From assembly GCA_009377445.1 (NCBI GenBank), contig WHUA01000012.1:62001-126000 (forward strand): DNA of 64,000 nt, written 5' to 3'. Position 1 is the first letter of the stretch, and the number at the start of each line of letters is the position of its first letter. The DNA comes from Alphaproteobacteria bacterium. Its GTDB lineage: Bacteria; Pseudomonadota; Alphaproteobacteria; UBA8366. Of the stretch, positions 42,884 through 50,997 are shown piece by piece. The position numbers and the translations under genes were made by a program. Under the pieces are notes generated by a model. The model was not told the origin of the DNA. It ran no database searches and saw nothing but the letters and a program-made list of their open reading frames with translations.

Positions 42884-43128
42884 CACCGCCACTCTTGCTT
42901 ATCCCACTCGGAATCCTGCTCGTCCCATAACAGCTCGTCGTCGCCGCGCTCGGCCGAGGCGGCGAACGCATCGCCCCAGCCGCCGCGGCGCTCCCCCGCG
43001 GGCGAGATCACGATGGCATTGTCCTTGACCTCCAATTCGACCGTGTCGCCGAGCCCGCATTGCTCGATGATCGGCTTCGGAATCCGGATGCCTTTCGAAT
43101 TGCCGATTCGGACGAGGTCGACCTTCAT
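42880..43128 (-). CDS. mazE: MazE-like AbrB-fold antitoxin
   Basis: 82 residues. N-terminal SpoVT/AbrB DNA-binding domain (VDLVRIGNSKGIRIPKPIIE, then DTVELEVKDNAIVISP), and a C-terminal acidic and Trp-rich tail (LLWDEQDSEWDKQEWRW) of the sort that plugs the MazF active site. A promoter with a palindrome lies upstream at 43154-43191, fitting autoregulation. Confidence 0.9.
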   Translation of the reverse strand: MKVDLVRIGNSKGIRIPKPIIEQCGLGDTVELEVKDNAIVISPAGERRGGWGDAFAASAERGDDELLWDEQDSEWDKQEWRW

Positions 43129-43153
43129 CTCTTTCGATATTCCACAGTGAGAA

Positions 43154-43191
43154 TGTAATTACAATGTAGGAACGATTGGCAGGAAAGTCAA
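43154..43191 (-). promoter_or_regulatory. mazEF promoter with palindromic operator
   Basis: On the minus strand, TTGACT (43191-43186), 17 bases, TACATT (43168-43163). The perfect palindrome TGTAATTACA (43154-43163) adjoins the -10 box. The -10 sequence equals that of the AbrB-Doc promoter. Confidence 0.7.
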
Positions 43192-43201
43192 GCAACCGTC
43201 C

Positions 43202-44362
43202 TCACCGGTACTGCACCGCGACGTTGCCGATGCGCTCGCGGGCGATGATGAGCTTGGAGACCTGCGCGGTGCCGTCGCCGATCTCGAGACCGATCACGTC
43301 GCGGAGCCGCTGCTGGTGCGGCGAGTCCTTCGAATAGCCGGCGTGGCCGTGCAGCAGCAGGCAGTTGTGGATCGCATCGGCCGCGGTCTTGGGCGCGAAC
43401 CATTTGCACATCGCGGCCTTCGCCGTGTGCGGCTTTCCCTGATCGCGCAGCCACAGCGTCTCGTAGCAGAGAAGCCGCGCGGCGGCGGCCAGCGTCTCGC
43501 CCTCGGCGAGCGGGAAGGTCACGCCCTGATACTGCGCCAGCGGGCGGCCGAAGGTCTCCCGCTCCTGCACATGCGCCCAGGTCTCGTCCAGCGAGGCTTG
43601 CGCCGCGGCAACGCATTGCAGGCCGATCAGCGCGCGGCTGTAGTCGAAGCCCTGCATCACCTGGTAGAAGCCGCCGCCTTCGCGCCCGAGCAGGTTTTCC
43701 GCCGGCACTTCCACGTCGTCGAAGAACAGCGAGCCGCGGCCGACGGATTCCGAGCCGAAGTCGTCGAACCGCGTGCGCGTGATGCCCGGCAGGTCCATCG
43801 GCACGAGGAAGGCGCTGACGCCGCGCGCGCCCTCGTCCGGCTTGCCGGTGCGCGCGAAGACGACGAACAGGTCGCCCTGGTCGGCGATCGAGATCGAGGT
43901 CTTCTCGCCGTTGAGCCTGTAGGCGCCGTTGCCGACCCGCTCCGCTTTGAGCTGCAGGTTGGCGGCGTCGGTGCCGCCGCGCGGCTCGGTCAGCGCGAGC
44001 CCGATCAGCGCCTCGCCCGCGACCAGCTTCGGGACCCAGCGCTTCGCCAGCTCCGGCCGGCCGTGGTCGCAGAGAATGCGCCCGGACAGCGCAGTCAGCA
44101 GCGGCACATAGGCCATGTTGAAATCGCCGTAGGCCAGCGCCTCGACGACGATGCCGCCGGTCAGGCCGTCAAGGCCGTAGCCGCCGAACGCCTCCGGCAG
44201 GTCGGGCGCGATCAGGCCGAGCGATCCCATCTCGCGCAGCAGGTCGCGGTCGAGCTTTCCGCTGCCCGCGCAGGCGAGATAGTTCGGCAGCAGCTTCTCG
44301 CGCGCGAAACGCTGCGCCGTCTCGCGGATCGCTTCCTGTTCCGGGCTGAGCGCGAAGTCCAT
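43202..44362 (-). CDS. Acyl-CoA dehydrogenase
   Basis: 386 residues. FAD-dependent: MDFALSPEQEAIRETAQRFA, ALTEPRGGTDAANLQLKAER, GEKTSISIADQGDLFVVFAR, GRPLAQYQGVTFPLAEGE and the C-terminal LEIGDGTAQVSKLIIARERI. The substrate chain is unknown. Genes around it (SDR at 44522, acyl-CoA dehydrogenase at 45538) suggest a scattered set for an unusual acyl-CoA. Divergent from the SDR gene, with a B repeat between. Confidence 0.9.
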   Translation of the reverse strand: MDFALSPEQEAIRETAQRFAREKLLPNYLACAGSGKLDRDLLREMGSLGLIAPDLPEAFGGYGLDGLTGGIVVEALAYGDFNMAYVPLLTALSGRILCDHGRPELAKRWVPKLVAGEALIGLALTEPRGGTDAANLQLKAERVGNGAYRLNGEKTSISIADQGDLFVVFARTGKPDEGARGVSAFLVPMDLPGITRTRFDDFGSESVGRGSLFFDDVEVPAENLLGREGGGFYQVMQGFDYSRALIGLQCVAAAQASLDETWAHVQERETFGRPLAQYQGVTFPLAEGETLAAAARLLCYETLWLRDQGKPHTAKAAMCKWFAPKTAADAIHNCLLLHGHAGYSKDSPHQQRLRDVIGLEIGDGTAQVSKLIIARERIGNVAVQYR

Positions 44363-44407
44363 GCGATGACCTTAGTCCAGGGGAGTACTGGGGATCGAGT
44401 CTCCAGT

Positions 44408-44487
44408 TCCTCGTCCTGAGCCTGTCGAAGGACGAGGTGCTCCCGATGCACCGAGCGACCTCATGTTTCGACAGGCTCAACATGAGG
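44408..44487. repeat. Dispersed palindromic repeat, family B copy 4
   Basis: CCTCGTCCTGAGCCTGTCGA is answered by TTCGACAGGCTCAACATGAG; a small GGACGAGGTGCTC hairpin-like core. It lies in the divergent promoter region of the dehydrogenase and SDR genes. Confidence 0.83.
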
Positions 44488-44521
44488 ATACATTGGCCTT
44501 CTATTCAAGGGAGCGCCCGCC

Positions 44522-45376
44522 ATGACCGACGACAGCAAATTCGGCTTCACCGAAAACGACCTGCGGACGCAGCCGACCGTGTTCCGGAGCGACCTGTTTG
44601 CCGGAAAGACCGTGCTCGTCTCCGGCGCGGGCAGCGGGCTCGGCAAGGCGGCGGCGGCGCTGTTCGCGCGGCTCGGAGCCAACCTGATGGTCTGCGGGCG
44701 CGACGGAGCGAAAATCGCCCGCGCCGCCGACTTCCTACGCTCGCTCGGCGCGACGGTGGAGCATCGCGCCATGACGATCCGCGACCCGGACCAGGTTGCC
44801 GCGCTGATCGGCGACGCCTGGGACCGCTTCGGCGGGCTCGACGTGCTGGTCAACAACGCGGGCGGACAGTTCCCACAGGCGGCGATCGACTTCACGGTGA
44901 AGGGCTGGAATGCGGTGATCGACACCAACCTCAACGGCACCTGGTACATGATGCAGGCGGCGGCACGGCGCTGGCGGGACGCGGGTAGTCCCGGCGCCAT
45001 CGTCAACATCGTCGCCGACTTCTGGCGCGGCATGCCCGGCATCGCCCACACCGCCGCCGCGCGCGCCGGCGTCGCCTACCTGTCGAAGAGCGTCGCGGTC
45101 GAATGGGCGCCGCTGAACATCCGCATCAACTGCGTCGCGCCCGGCTGCTGCGAGACGGAGGGCTTCGGCGTCTATCCGGCGGAAGGCGTCGCGACCTACG
45201 CGCAGTCCAACCCGATGCGCCGCGCCGGCGACGCGCAGGACGTGGCCGAGGCCTGCGCCTACCTCGCCGCGCCGTCCGCCAAGTTCATCACCGGCGAAGT
45301 GCTGACCGTGGACGGCGGCCAGCAGATGTGGGGCGACCCCTGGCCGACGGGACGGCCGGACTGGTTCAAGCTGTGA
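44522..45376 (+). CDS. SDR family protein resembling 2,4-dienoyl-CoA reductase
   Basis: 284 residues, longer than a typical SDR. TVLVSGAGSGLGKAAAALFA, NNAGGQFPQAAIDFTVKGWN, NLNGTWYMMQAAARRW and C-terminal GEVLTVDGGQQMWGDPW. The active site reads IVADFWRGMPGIAHTAAARA, without the Tyr-x3-Lys of classical SDRs, as in the peroxisomal 2,4-dienoyl-CoA reductase/AcuC-like branch. May reduce unsaturated acyl-CoA. The family is sure, the reaction inferred. Confidence 0.83.
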   Translation: MTDDSKFGFTENDLRTQPTVFRSDLFAGKTVLVSGAGSGLGKAAAALFARLGANLMVCGRDGAKIARAADFLRSLGATVEHRAMTIRDPDQVAALIGDAWDRFGGLDVLVNNAGGQFPQAAIDFTVKGWNAVIDTNLNGTWYMMQAAARRWRDAGSPGAIVNIVADFWRGMPGIAHTAAARAGVAYLSKSVAVEWAPLNIRINCVAPGCCETEGFGVYPAEGVATYAQSNPMRRAGDAQDVAEACAYLAAPSAKFITGEVLTVDGGQQMWGDPWPTGRPDWFKL

Positions 45377-45397
45377 GGGCAGTTCCGTGCGCGGCTT

Positions 45398-45537
45398 CCC
45401 TCTCCGCCCCTGTGGGGCGGAGAGGGTCAGGGTGAGGTGGGGGTTGGCACGAACAAGACCAGCGCTTTGACGTCCCCACCTCATCCGGCGCGCAATGCGC
45501 GCCACCTTCTCCGCCCCTCCGGCGGAGAAGGGTCCCC
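45398..45537. repeat. Dispersed GC-hairpin repeat, family C copy 5
   Basis: Hairpin CCCTCTCCGCCCC/GGGGCGGAGAGGG at the left, GCGCGCAATGCGCGC in the middle, CCTTCTCCGCCCC...GGCGGAGAAGG at the right. It directly abuts the stop codon of the next gene on the minus strand. Confidence 0.8.
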
Positions 45538-46704
45538 TCAATACGACCGTGGCAGCCCCAGCACGCGTTCGGAGATGTAGTTCAAAATCATCTGCGGGCT
45601 GATCGGGGCGATGCGGCAGATCAGCGACTCCCGCAGCAGCCGCTCGACGTGGAACTCCTTGGCGTAGCCCATCCCGCCGTGGGTCATGACCGCCTGCTGG
45701 CAGGCCTTGAAACCGAGCTCGCCGCCGAGATACTTGGCCGCGTTCGCCTGCGCGCCGCAGTCCTGGCCGCTGTCGTATAGCGCGGCGGCGTGCATCGCCA
45801 TCAGCCAGGCCGCCTCCAGCTCGCACCAGATCTCGGCGAGCGGGTGCTGGATCGACTGGTTCATGCCGATCGGCCGGTCGAACACGACGCGATCCTTGGC
45901 GTAGCGCACGGCGCGCGCCAGTGCGTTCTGGCCGATGCCGATGCCTTCGACGCCGACCAGCACGCGCTCGGGGTTGAGGCTGTGCAGCAGGTAGCGGAAG
46001 CCCTTCCCTTCCTCGCCGATCAGGTCGTCCATCGGCACGGGCAGGCCGTCGATGAACACCTCGTTCGAATCCACCGCCTTCCGCCCCATCTTCGGGATCT
46101 CGCGCACGTCGCAGTATTTGCGGTCGAGGTCCGTGTAGAACAGGCTCAGGCCCTCGGTCGGCTTGCGGCAATTCTCGAGCGGCGTGGTCCGCGCCAGCAG
46201 CATGATCTTGTGCGCTTCCTGCGCCGTCGTGGTCCAGATCTTCTTGCCGTTGACGACCCAGCCGTTGCCGCTCCGCTCGGCCTTGGTCTTGATCCGCGTG
46301 GTGTTGAGGCCGGCGTCGGGCTCGGTCACGCCGAAGCAGGAGATCGCCTCGCCCTTGACGAGGTCGGGCAGCCAGCGCCCCTTCTGCTCCGCCGTGCCGA
46401 AGACGACGATCGGGTGCGGCCCGAAGATGTTGATGTGGATCGCCGACGCCGCGCTCATCGCGCCCGACGACCGCGCGACCGCGTGCATCAGGATCGCCGC
46501 CTCGGTCACGCCGAGGTCGGCCCCGCCGTACTCCTCCGGCATGGCGATGCCGAGCCAGCCCGCCTCCGCCATCGCGCGATGGAAGTCGGCCGGAAATTCG
46601 CCCGTGTCGTCCCGGTCCAGCCAGTAGGCGTCGTCGAATCCGGCGCAGAGCCGCTCGACGTTCTCGCGGATCGCTTGTTGCTCGGGCGTCAACGTGAAGT
46701 CCAT
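45538..46704 (-). CDS. Acyl-CoA dehydrogenase
   Basis: 388 residues. MDFTLTPEQQAIRENVERLC, ISCFGVTEPDAGLNTTRIKT, GKKIWTTTAQEAHKIMLLAR, GRPIGMNQSIQHPLAEIWCE-type segment, and C-terminal ESLICRIAPISPQMILNYIS. The usual catalytic Glu region near the C-terminus reads CRIAPISPQMI, without an obvious Glu, so the base may come from elsewhere as in isovaleryl-type enzymes. Substrate unknown. Divergent from the beta-hydroxyacid dehydrogenase gene. Confidence 0.88.
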   Translation of the reverse strand: MDFTLTPEQQAIRENVERLCAGFDDAYWLDRDDTGEFPADFHRAMAEAGWLGIAMPEEYGGADLGVTEAAILMHAVARSSGAMSAASAIHINIFGPHPIVVFGTAEQKGRWLPDLVKGEAISCFGVTEPDAGLNTTRIKTKAERSGNGWVVNGKKIWTTTAQEAHKIMLLARTTPLENCRKPTEGLSLFYTDLDRKYCDVREIPKMGRKAVDSNEVFIDGLPVPMDDLIGEEGKGFRYLLHSLNPERVLVGVEGIGIGQNALARAVRYAKDRVVFDRPIGMNQSIQHPLAEIWCELEAAWLMAMHAAALYDSGQDCGAQANAAKYLGGELGFKACQQAVMTHGGMGYAKEFHVERLLRESLICRIAPISPQMILNYISERVLGLPRSY

Positions 46705-46810
46705 CGTTTCCTTCCTTGAGAAGCGGCCGTTCGCCGGATATTACGGCGGTTTGGCGCTGGGGGCGATTCGTCCTACCGTAGCGCCGGATCGTCAAATCGT
46801 GGAGGAATAC

Positions 46811-47749
46811 ATGAAGGTGGGATTCATCGGGTTGGGCACCATGGGCACGGGCATGGCGTCGAACCTTCAGAAGGCACAGGTCAAGCTGGTGGTGCACGAC
46901 GTGCGCCGCGCCGCCGCAGAGAAGCACATCGCCGACGGCGCGGAGTGGGCCGACAGCCCGCGCGCGCTGGCCGAGCAGTGCGACGTCATCTTCAGCTCAC
47001 TGCCCGGCCCTGTCGAGGTCGAGCAGGTCGCGCTCGGGCCGGACGGCCTGCTCGCCGGCATGAAGAAGGGCTCGGCCTATTTCGACCTCTCGACCAACTC
47101 GCCGACCGTCGTGCGACGCATCGAGGCGGAGTTCGCCAAGAAGGGCGTCTTCCTGCTGGACGCACCGGTGAGCGGCGGCCCCAAGGGCGCCCATAGCGGC
47201 AAGCTCGCGCTCTGGATCGGCGGCGACGAGGCCACCTTCAAGAAGCACAAGCGGGTGCTGGACGCCATCGGCGACCAGGTAAGCTACATCGGCCCGATCG
47301 GCGCCGGCTCGGTGGCGAAGCTGGTGCACAACTGCGCCGGCTACGCGATCCAGACCGCGCTGGCCGAAGTGTTCACGCTGGGGGTCAAGGCGGGCGTCGA
47401 GCCGCTGGCGCTGTGGGAGGCCGTGCGCATGGGCGCGCAGGGCCGCCGCCGCACCTTCGACGGGCTGAAGGACCAGTTCCTGCCGCACAAATACGATCCG
47501 CCCGCCTTCGCGCTCCGCCTCGCGCATAAGGACGTGACGCTGGCGACCCAGCTCGGCCGCGACGTCGGCGTGCCGATGAAGGTCGCGAACCTGGCGCTCG
47601 CCGACATGACCGAGGCGCTCAACCGCAAGGGCTGGGACAAGCTCGACTCCCGCATCGCCATGGTGTTGCAGGAGGAGCGATCGGGCGTGGAGATCAAGGT
47701 ATCGGAGGAAGATCTGAAAGCTGCGATGGAGCGCGATCCGCCGATCTAG
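46811..47749 (+). CDS. NAD(P)-dependent beta-hydroxyacid dehydrogenase (3-hydroxyisobutyrate dehydrogenase family)
   Basis: 312 residues from ATG 46811 with TGGAGGAA upstream. MKVGFIGLGTMGTGMASNLQ (Rossmann GxGxMG), the substrate motif DAPVSGGPKGAHSGKLALW and the catalytic Lys in GSVAKLVHNCAGYAI. Oxidises 3-hydroxyisobutyrate, tartronate semialdehyde or a similar acid. Single-gene unit; a B repeat follows. Confidence 0.9.
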   Translation: MKVGFIGLGTMGTGMASNLQKAQVKLVVHDVRRAAAEKHIADGAEWADSPRALAEQCDVIFSSLPGPVEVEQVALGPDGLLAGMKKGSAYFDLSTNSPTVVRRIEAEFAKKGVFLLDAPVSGGPKGAHSGKLALWIGGDEATFKKHKRVLDAIGDQVSYIGPIGAGSVAKLVHNCAGYAIQTALAEVFTLGVKAGVEPLALWEAVRMGAQGRRRTFDGLKDQFLPHKYDPPAFALRLAHKDVTLATQLGRDVGVPMKVANLALADMTEALNRKGWDKLDSRIAMVLQEERSGVEIKVSEEDLKAAMERDPPI

Positions 47750-47780
47750 GGGAATATCGATGATCGGCCGGCGGAGCGTA

Positions 47781-47863
47781 CTCATCCTTCGACAGGCTCA
47801 GGATGAGGTATATAGCATTGATTTAAATAGATGAACCTCATGTTGAGCTTGTCAAAACATGAG
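47781..47863. repeat. Dispersed palindromic repeat, family B copy 5
   Basis: CATCCTTCGACAGGCTCAGG faces CTCATGTTGAGCTTGTCAAA; AT-rich core (TATATAGCATTGATTTAAAT). The right arm has drifted (GTCAAAAC). Nothing else is seen in 47750-47984. Confidence 0.8.
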
Positions 47864-47984
47864 GGCCGCTCGCCGTTGGACCCGCTTCGCTGAACCGCAA
47901 TCGCGGCCCGTATCCGCGGTTTCCAAACGAGCGAACTTTCCCTACCCTCGCGCGAGACACCTACCGCCCGGAACGCTCGCGCCC

Positions 47985-49520
47985 ATGACCGCCGAAGCCA
48001 TCGATCGAACCGCCGGGGAAACCGAGCGCACGCCGCTCCGGCGGGCGGTGATCCTCGGCTCGATCACGCTGGCGCAGACGCTCTACGGCATGACGTTCCT
48101 GATGGTGGCCGTCGTCCTGCCGCAGATTCAGGGGAGCCTCTCGGCGACGCAGGACCAGATCTCCTGGGTCGTCACCCTCAACATCCTGGCGACGGCGATC
48201 ATGACGCCCGTGGCCGGATGGCTCAGCGCCAAGTTCGGCTGGCGCAACGTCATGCTGTTCTGCATGGCCGGCTTCACGGTGGTGACGGTGCTCTGCGGCA
48301 TGGCACAGTCGCTCGAGGCGCTGGTCTTCTATCGCGTGCTGCAGGGCGGCCTCGGCGCGCCGATCACCCCGATCGGCAACGCGGTCATCCTCGACGTCTA
48401 TCCCAAGCACCAGCACGGGACCGCGACCGCGATCTACGGCATGGGCGTGGTCGTCGGGCCGATCATCGGTCCCATCTTCGGCGGCGCGCTCAGCGAGATC
48501 TACGATTGGCGCGCGAGCTTCTGGCTGATCGTGCCGATCGCCATCGTCGCCCTCGGCGTGCTCTGGCTCTGCCTCACGGACGGCGGCAGGGACAAGCGCG
48601 TGCGTTTCGACTGGACCGGCTTTCTCGCGCTGTCCGTGGCTGTGACCTGCCTGCAGCTCATCCTCGACCGGGGCAACCGCGCGGACTGGTTCGATTCGCG
48701 CGAGATCGTCGTCGAGGCGGCGATCGGCGGGCTTGCCTTCTACGTGTTCGTCGTGCACAGCCTGACGACGCGCTTCCCCTTTCTCAATCCGCGCCACCTG
48801 CGCGACCGCAACTACAGCGTCGGCCTCGTCATCGTGTTTATCTACGGCATGCTCAACTACACGCCGATGGTGTTGCTGCCGCCGATGCTGAAGGACCTGA
48901 TGGACTATCCGGACTCGATCATCGGCTTCCTGATCGCCTGCCGCGGCGCGGGCGCGGTCGTCGGGTTCTTCCTCGCCATCTGGGTCGGAAAGGCCGACCC
49001 GCGCATCGGCCTCACCCTCGGCTTCCTGCTCCAGGCGCTCTCGGGGCTGCTGATGATGCGGTTCGACATCAACGTCACCAATGCCGAGATCGCCGTCACG
49101 AGCCTGCTGCAAGGGGTATCGGTCGGGCTGATCTGGGTGCCCCTGATCGTCGCCACCTTCGCCACGCTCGACCGCCGCTTTCTTTCGGAATCGACCGCGG
49201 TCCTGCATCTCCTGCGGAATCTCGGCAGCAGCATATTCATCGCCGCCAGCGTGACGGTCCTCATCCGCTCCGGGCAGCGAAGCCACGCGCAGCTGACGGA
49301 GTTCATCACCCCCTTCAATGAAATACTGAAACTGCCTGAAGCGCCGTCGTTTTGGAGCATCGATAACCTGACGGGCTTGGCGGCGGTCGGCGGCGAAATT
49401 GACCGGCAGGCGGCGATGATCGGCTACCTCAACGCCTTTGCCCTGTTCACCCTCGCCTCACTCGTCGTCCTGCCGCTGATCTTCCTGGTCCGCGTCCCGA
49501 AGGATGGCGGCAAAGCATGA
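47985..49520 (+). CDS. DHA2-family MFS drug exporter (EmrB-like)
   Basis: 511 residues from ATG 47985. Fourteen predicted membrane helices as in DHA2. MFS motifs: VVLPQIQGSLSATQDQISWV, TPVAGWLSAKFGWRNVMLFC (motif A), RVLQGGLGAPITPIGNAVIL and YGMGVVVGPIIGPIFGG (antiporter motif C). Exports hydrophobic compounds with proton antiport. EmrA-like membrane fusion and TolC genes are not adjacent, so it works alone or with distant partners. Confidence 0.9.
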   Translation: MTAEAIDRTAGETERTPLRRAVILGSITLAQTLYGMTFLMVAVVLPQIQGSLSATQDQISWVVTLNILATAIMTPVAGWLSAKFGWRNVMLFCMAGFTVVTVLCGMAQSLEALVFYRVLQGGLGAPITPIGNAVILDVYPKHQHGTATAIYGMGVVVGPIIGPIFGGALSEIYDWRASFWLIVPIAIVALGVLWLCLTDGGRDKRVRFDWTGFLALSVAVTCLQLILDRGNRADWFDSREIVVEAAIGGLAFYVFVVHSLTTRFPFLNPRHLRDRNYSVGLVIVFIYGMLNYTPMVLLPPMLKDLMDYPDSIIGFLIACRGAGAVVGFFLAIWVGKADPRIGLTLGFLLQALSGLLMMRFDINVTNAEIAVTSLLQGVSVGLIWVPLIVATFATLDRRFLSESTAVLHLLRNLGSSIFIAASVTVLIRSGQRSHAQLTEFITPFNEILKLPEAPSFWSIDNLTGLAAVGGEIDRQAAMIGYLNAFALFTLASLVVLPLIFLVRVPKDGGKA

Positions 49521-49600
49521 GCACCGCGCTGCTTAAAGCATGTTCGTGGATGCGCGCATCAGGTGCACTGCTGTCCGGTGTTGAGTGGTTGCAGGCCCCT

Positions 49601-49690
49601 GCATGGATGCCACGGTCAAGCCGTGGCATGACGGTAAATATATGAATCTAAATATAAATCGTCACTCCCCGGCTTGACCGGGGAGTCCAT
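49601..49690. repeat. Dispersed palindromic repeat, family A copy 5
   Basis: GCATGGATGCCACGG left hairpin pairs through GTCAAG; AT-rich core; right hairpin ACTCCCCGG/CCGGGGAGT, edge TCCAT. Same arm order as copy 1. It lies between convergent genes. Confidence 0.87.
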
Positions 49691-49787
49691 ACGCACCGGC
49701 GTATCCGCGCAATCGCTGCTTAACCGGACAGCAACGCAACCGGTGCGGCAATGGCGATATTTATTCGAAGTTGAACAGCAATCGGCG

Positions 49788-50864
49788 TTATTTCCGGATG
49801 GAGACGACGCTCGGCGCGGATTTCTCGATCGCGGCGATCGTGTCGATGCCCTGGCGCATCTCCGACATGATGAACTCGGAACGCTGGACCAGGCCGCCGC
49901 GGCCGCCGCCGAATTTCTCGTCCCAGATCGACATCTTCACCGAAAGGCCGCAGAGCACGCCGCCCAGCGTCATATGGTGGCTCGCGACCATTTCCTTCAC
50001 GGCGCGGAAGGATTCGGCGGTCACGTTCTCCCACATGTCGGCGGAGTTCTGGTGGAAATTCTCGAAGCGGCCGGTGATCGAGGTGGTGATGTCCGTCAGG
50101 CGCTCCTCCATGTAGGCGCAGGTCTTCATGAGATTGCGGTCGGACGCGAGCTGCATGTTCTTGCGCATCTCGGCCAGATCCTCGAGCAGCTCGGTGATCT
50201 GAGGAATCAGCGTGTCCAGGCAGTCGCGGAAATAGGCGAGCGACAGGAAGATGTCGCCGTAGTCTTCGAGGAATTTCGGGATGTCGCCGATTCCGATATG
50301 CAGCCGCTCCGCCATCACCTGCAGGTTCCGCAGCGCGTTTCCCTTGTCGGGGGCCCGGAACATGTCGAGGAGCTGGTCGAGGTTGGTGATCTCGGTCTTC
50401 ATGCCGCTGTACACCTGGGACAGGAGCGGCCGGGTGAATTTGCTCATATATTCACCGAGCTCGGCGGACTTCTTCGGCGACAGCTTGAGCGCCTGGTTGT
50501 CGGCGATCTCGATGCCGAACGCGCGCAAAGCCATGCGCAGCGTATAGACGTCGTAGCTGTAAAGCCCCCCCAGCTTGTTCAGCATGATGCGGTCGTGCTG
50601 GATCTCGAGCGCCTCCGGGTCGACGCCGAGGATGCCCCAGATGTCGTTCACGGCGACCTGGCCGCTCGCCCCTTCCGCGTGGCGGAACAGCTCGACGACC
50701 GTTTCCAGACGCGAGTTCTTGATCAGCCTGGAGGATTTAAGGACCGGATTCCTGAACGGGATGATCTTCAGCGGCAGGATATGCAGCGAGTCCATCTCGC
50801 CCATGATCGCATCTGCCGGCGCCTCGGCCTTCGGCACCGCTATCGATCTGCTGAGAACCGCCAT
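49788..50864 (-). CDS. Conserved protein of unknown function
   Basis: 358 residues from ATG 50864. Soluble, mostly helical, with a well-ordered phrase order: PLKIIPFRNPVLKSSRLIKN, VNDIWGILGVDPEALEIQHD, TEITNLDQLLDMFRAPDKGN, LASDRNLMKTCAYMEERLTD and IMSEMRQGIDTIAAIEKS. No catalytic motif, membrane segment or signal peptide. The high proportion of conserved-looking polar residues suggests a real, widespread alphaproteobacterial protein, but I do not recognise its function. The carboxyltransferase gene lies upstream on the same strand. Confidence 0.8.
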   Translation of the reverse strand: MAVLSRSIAVPKAEAPADAIMGEMDSLHILPLKIIPFRNPVLKSSRLIKNSRLETVVELFRHAEGASGQVAVNDIWGILGVDPEALEIQHDRIMLNKLGGLYSYDVYTLRMALRAFGIEIADNQALKLSPKKSAELGEYMSKFTRPLLSQVYSGMKTEITNLDQLLDMFRAPDKGNALRNLQVMAERLHIGIGDIPKFLEDYGDIFLSLAYFRDCLDTLIPQITELLEDLAEMRKNMQLASDRNLMKTCAYMEERLTDITTSITGRFENFHQNSADMWENVTAESFRAVKEMVASHHMTLGGVLCGLSVKMSIWDEKFGGGRGGLVQRSEFIMSEMRQGIDTIAAIEKSAPSVVSIRK

Positions 50865-50997
50865 GGAGATCAAAATCCGTCAGTTAGCCGTTGCCGGTCG
50901 CACCGGCCAACCGCCCAGGCGCCGCATTGCCGACGCATCCTGACCCATAATGGGTTAACGCCGCGTAAATTCGACTTTTTCGATCGCAAGTTCGGGC

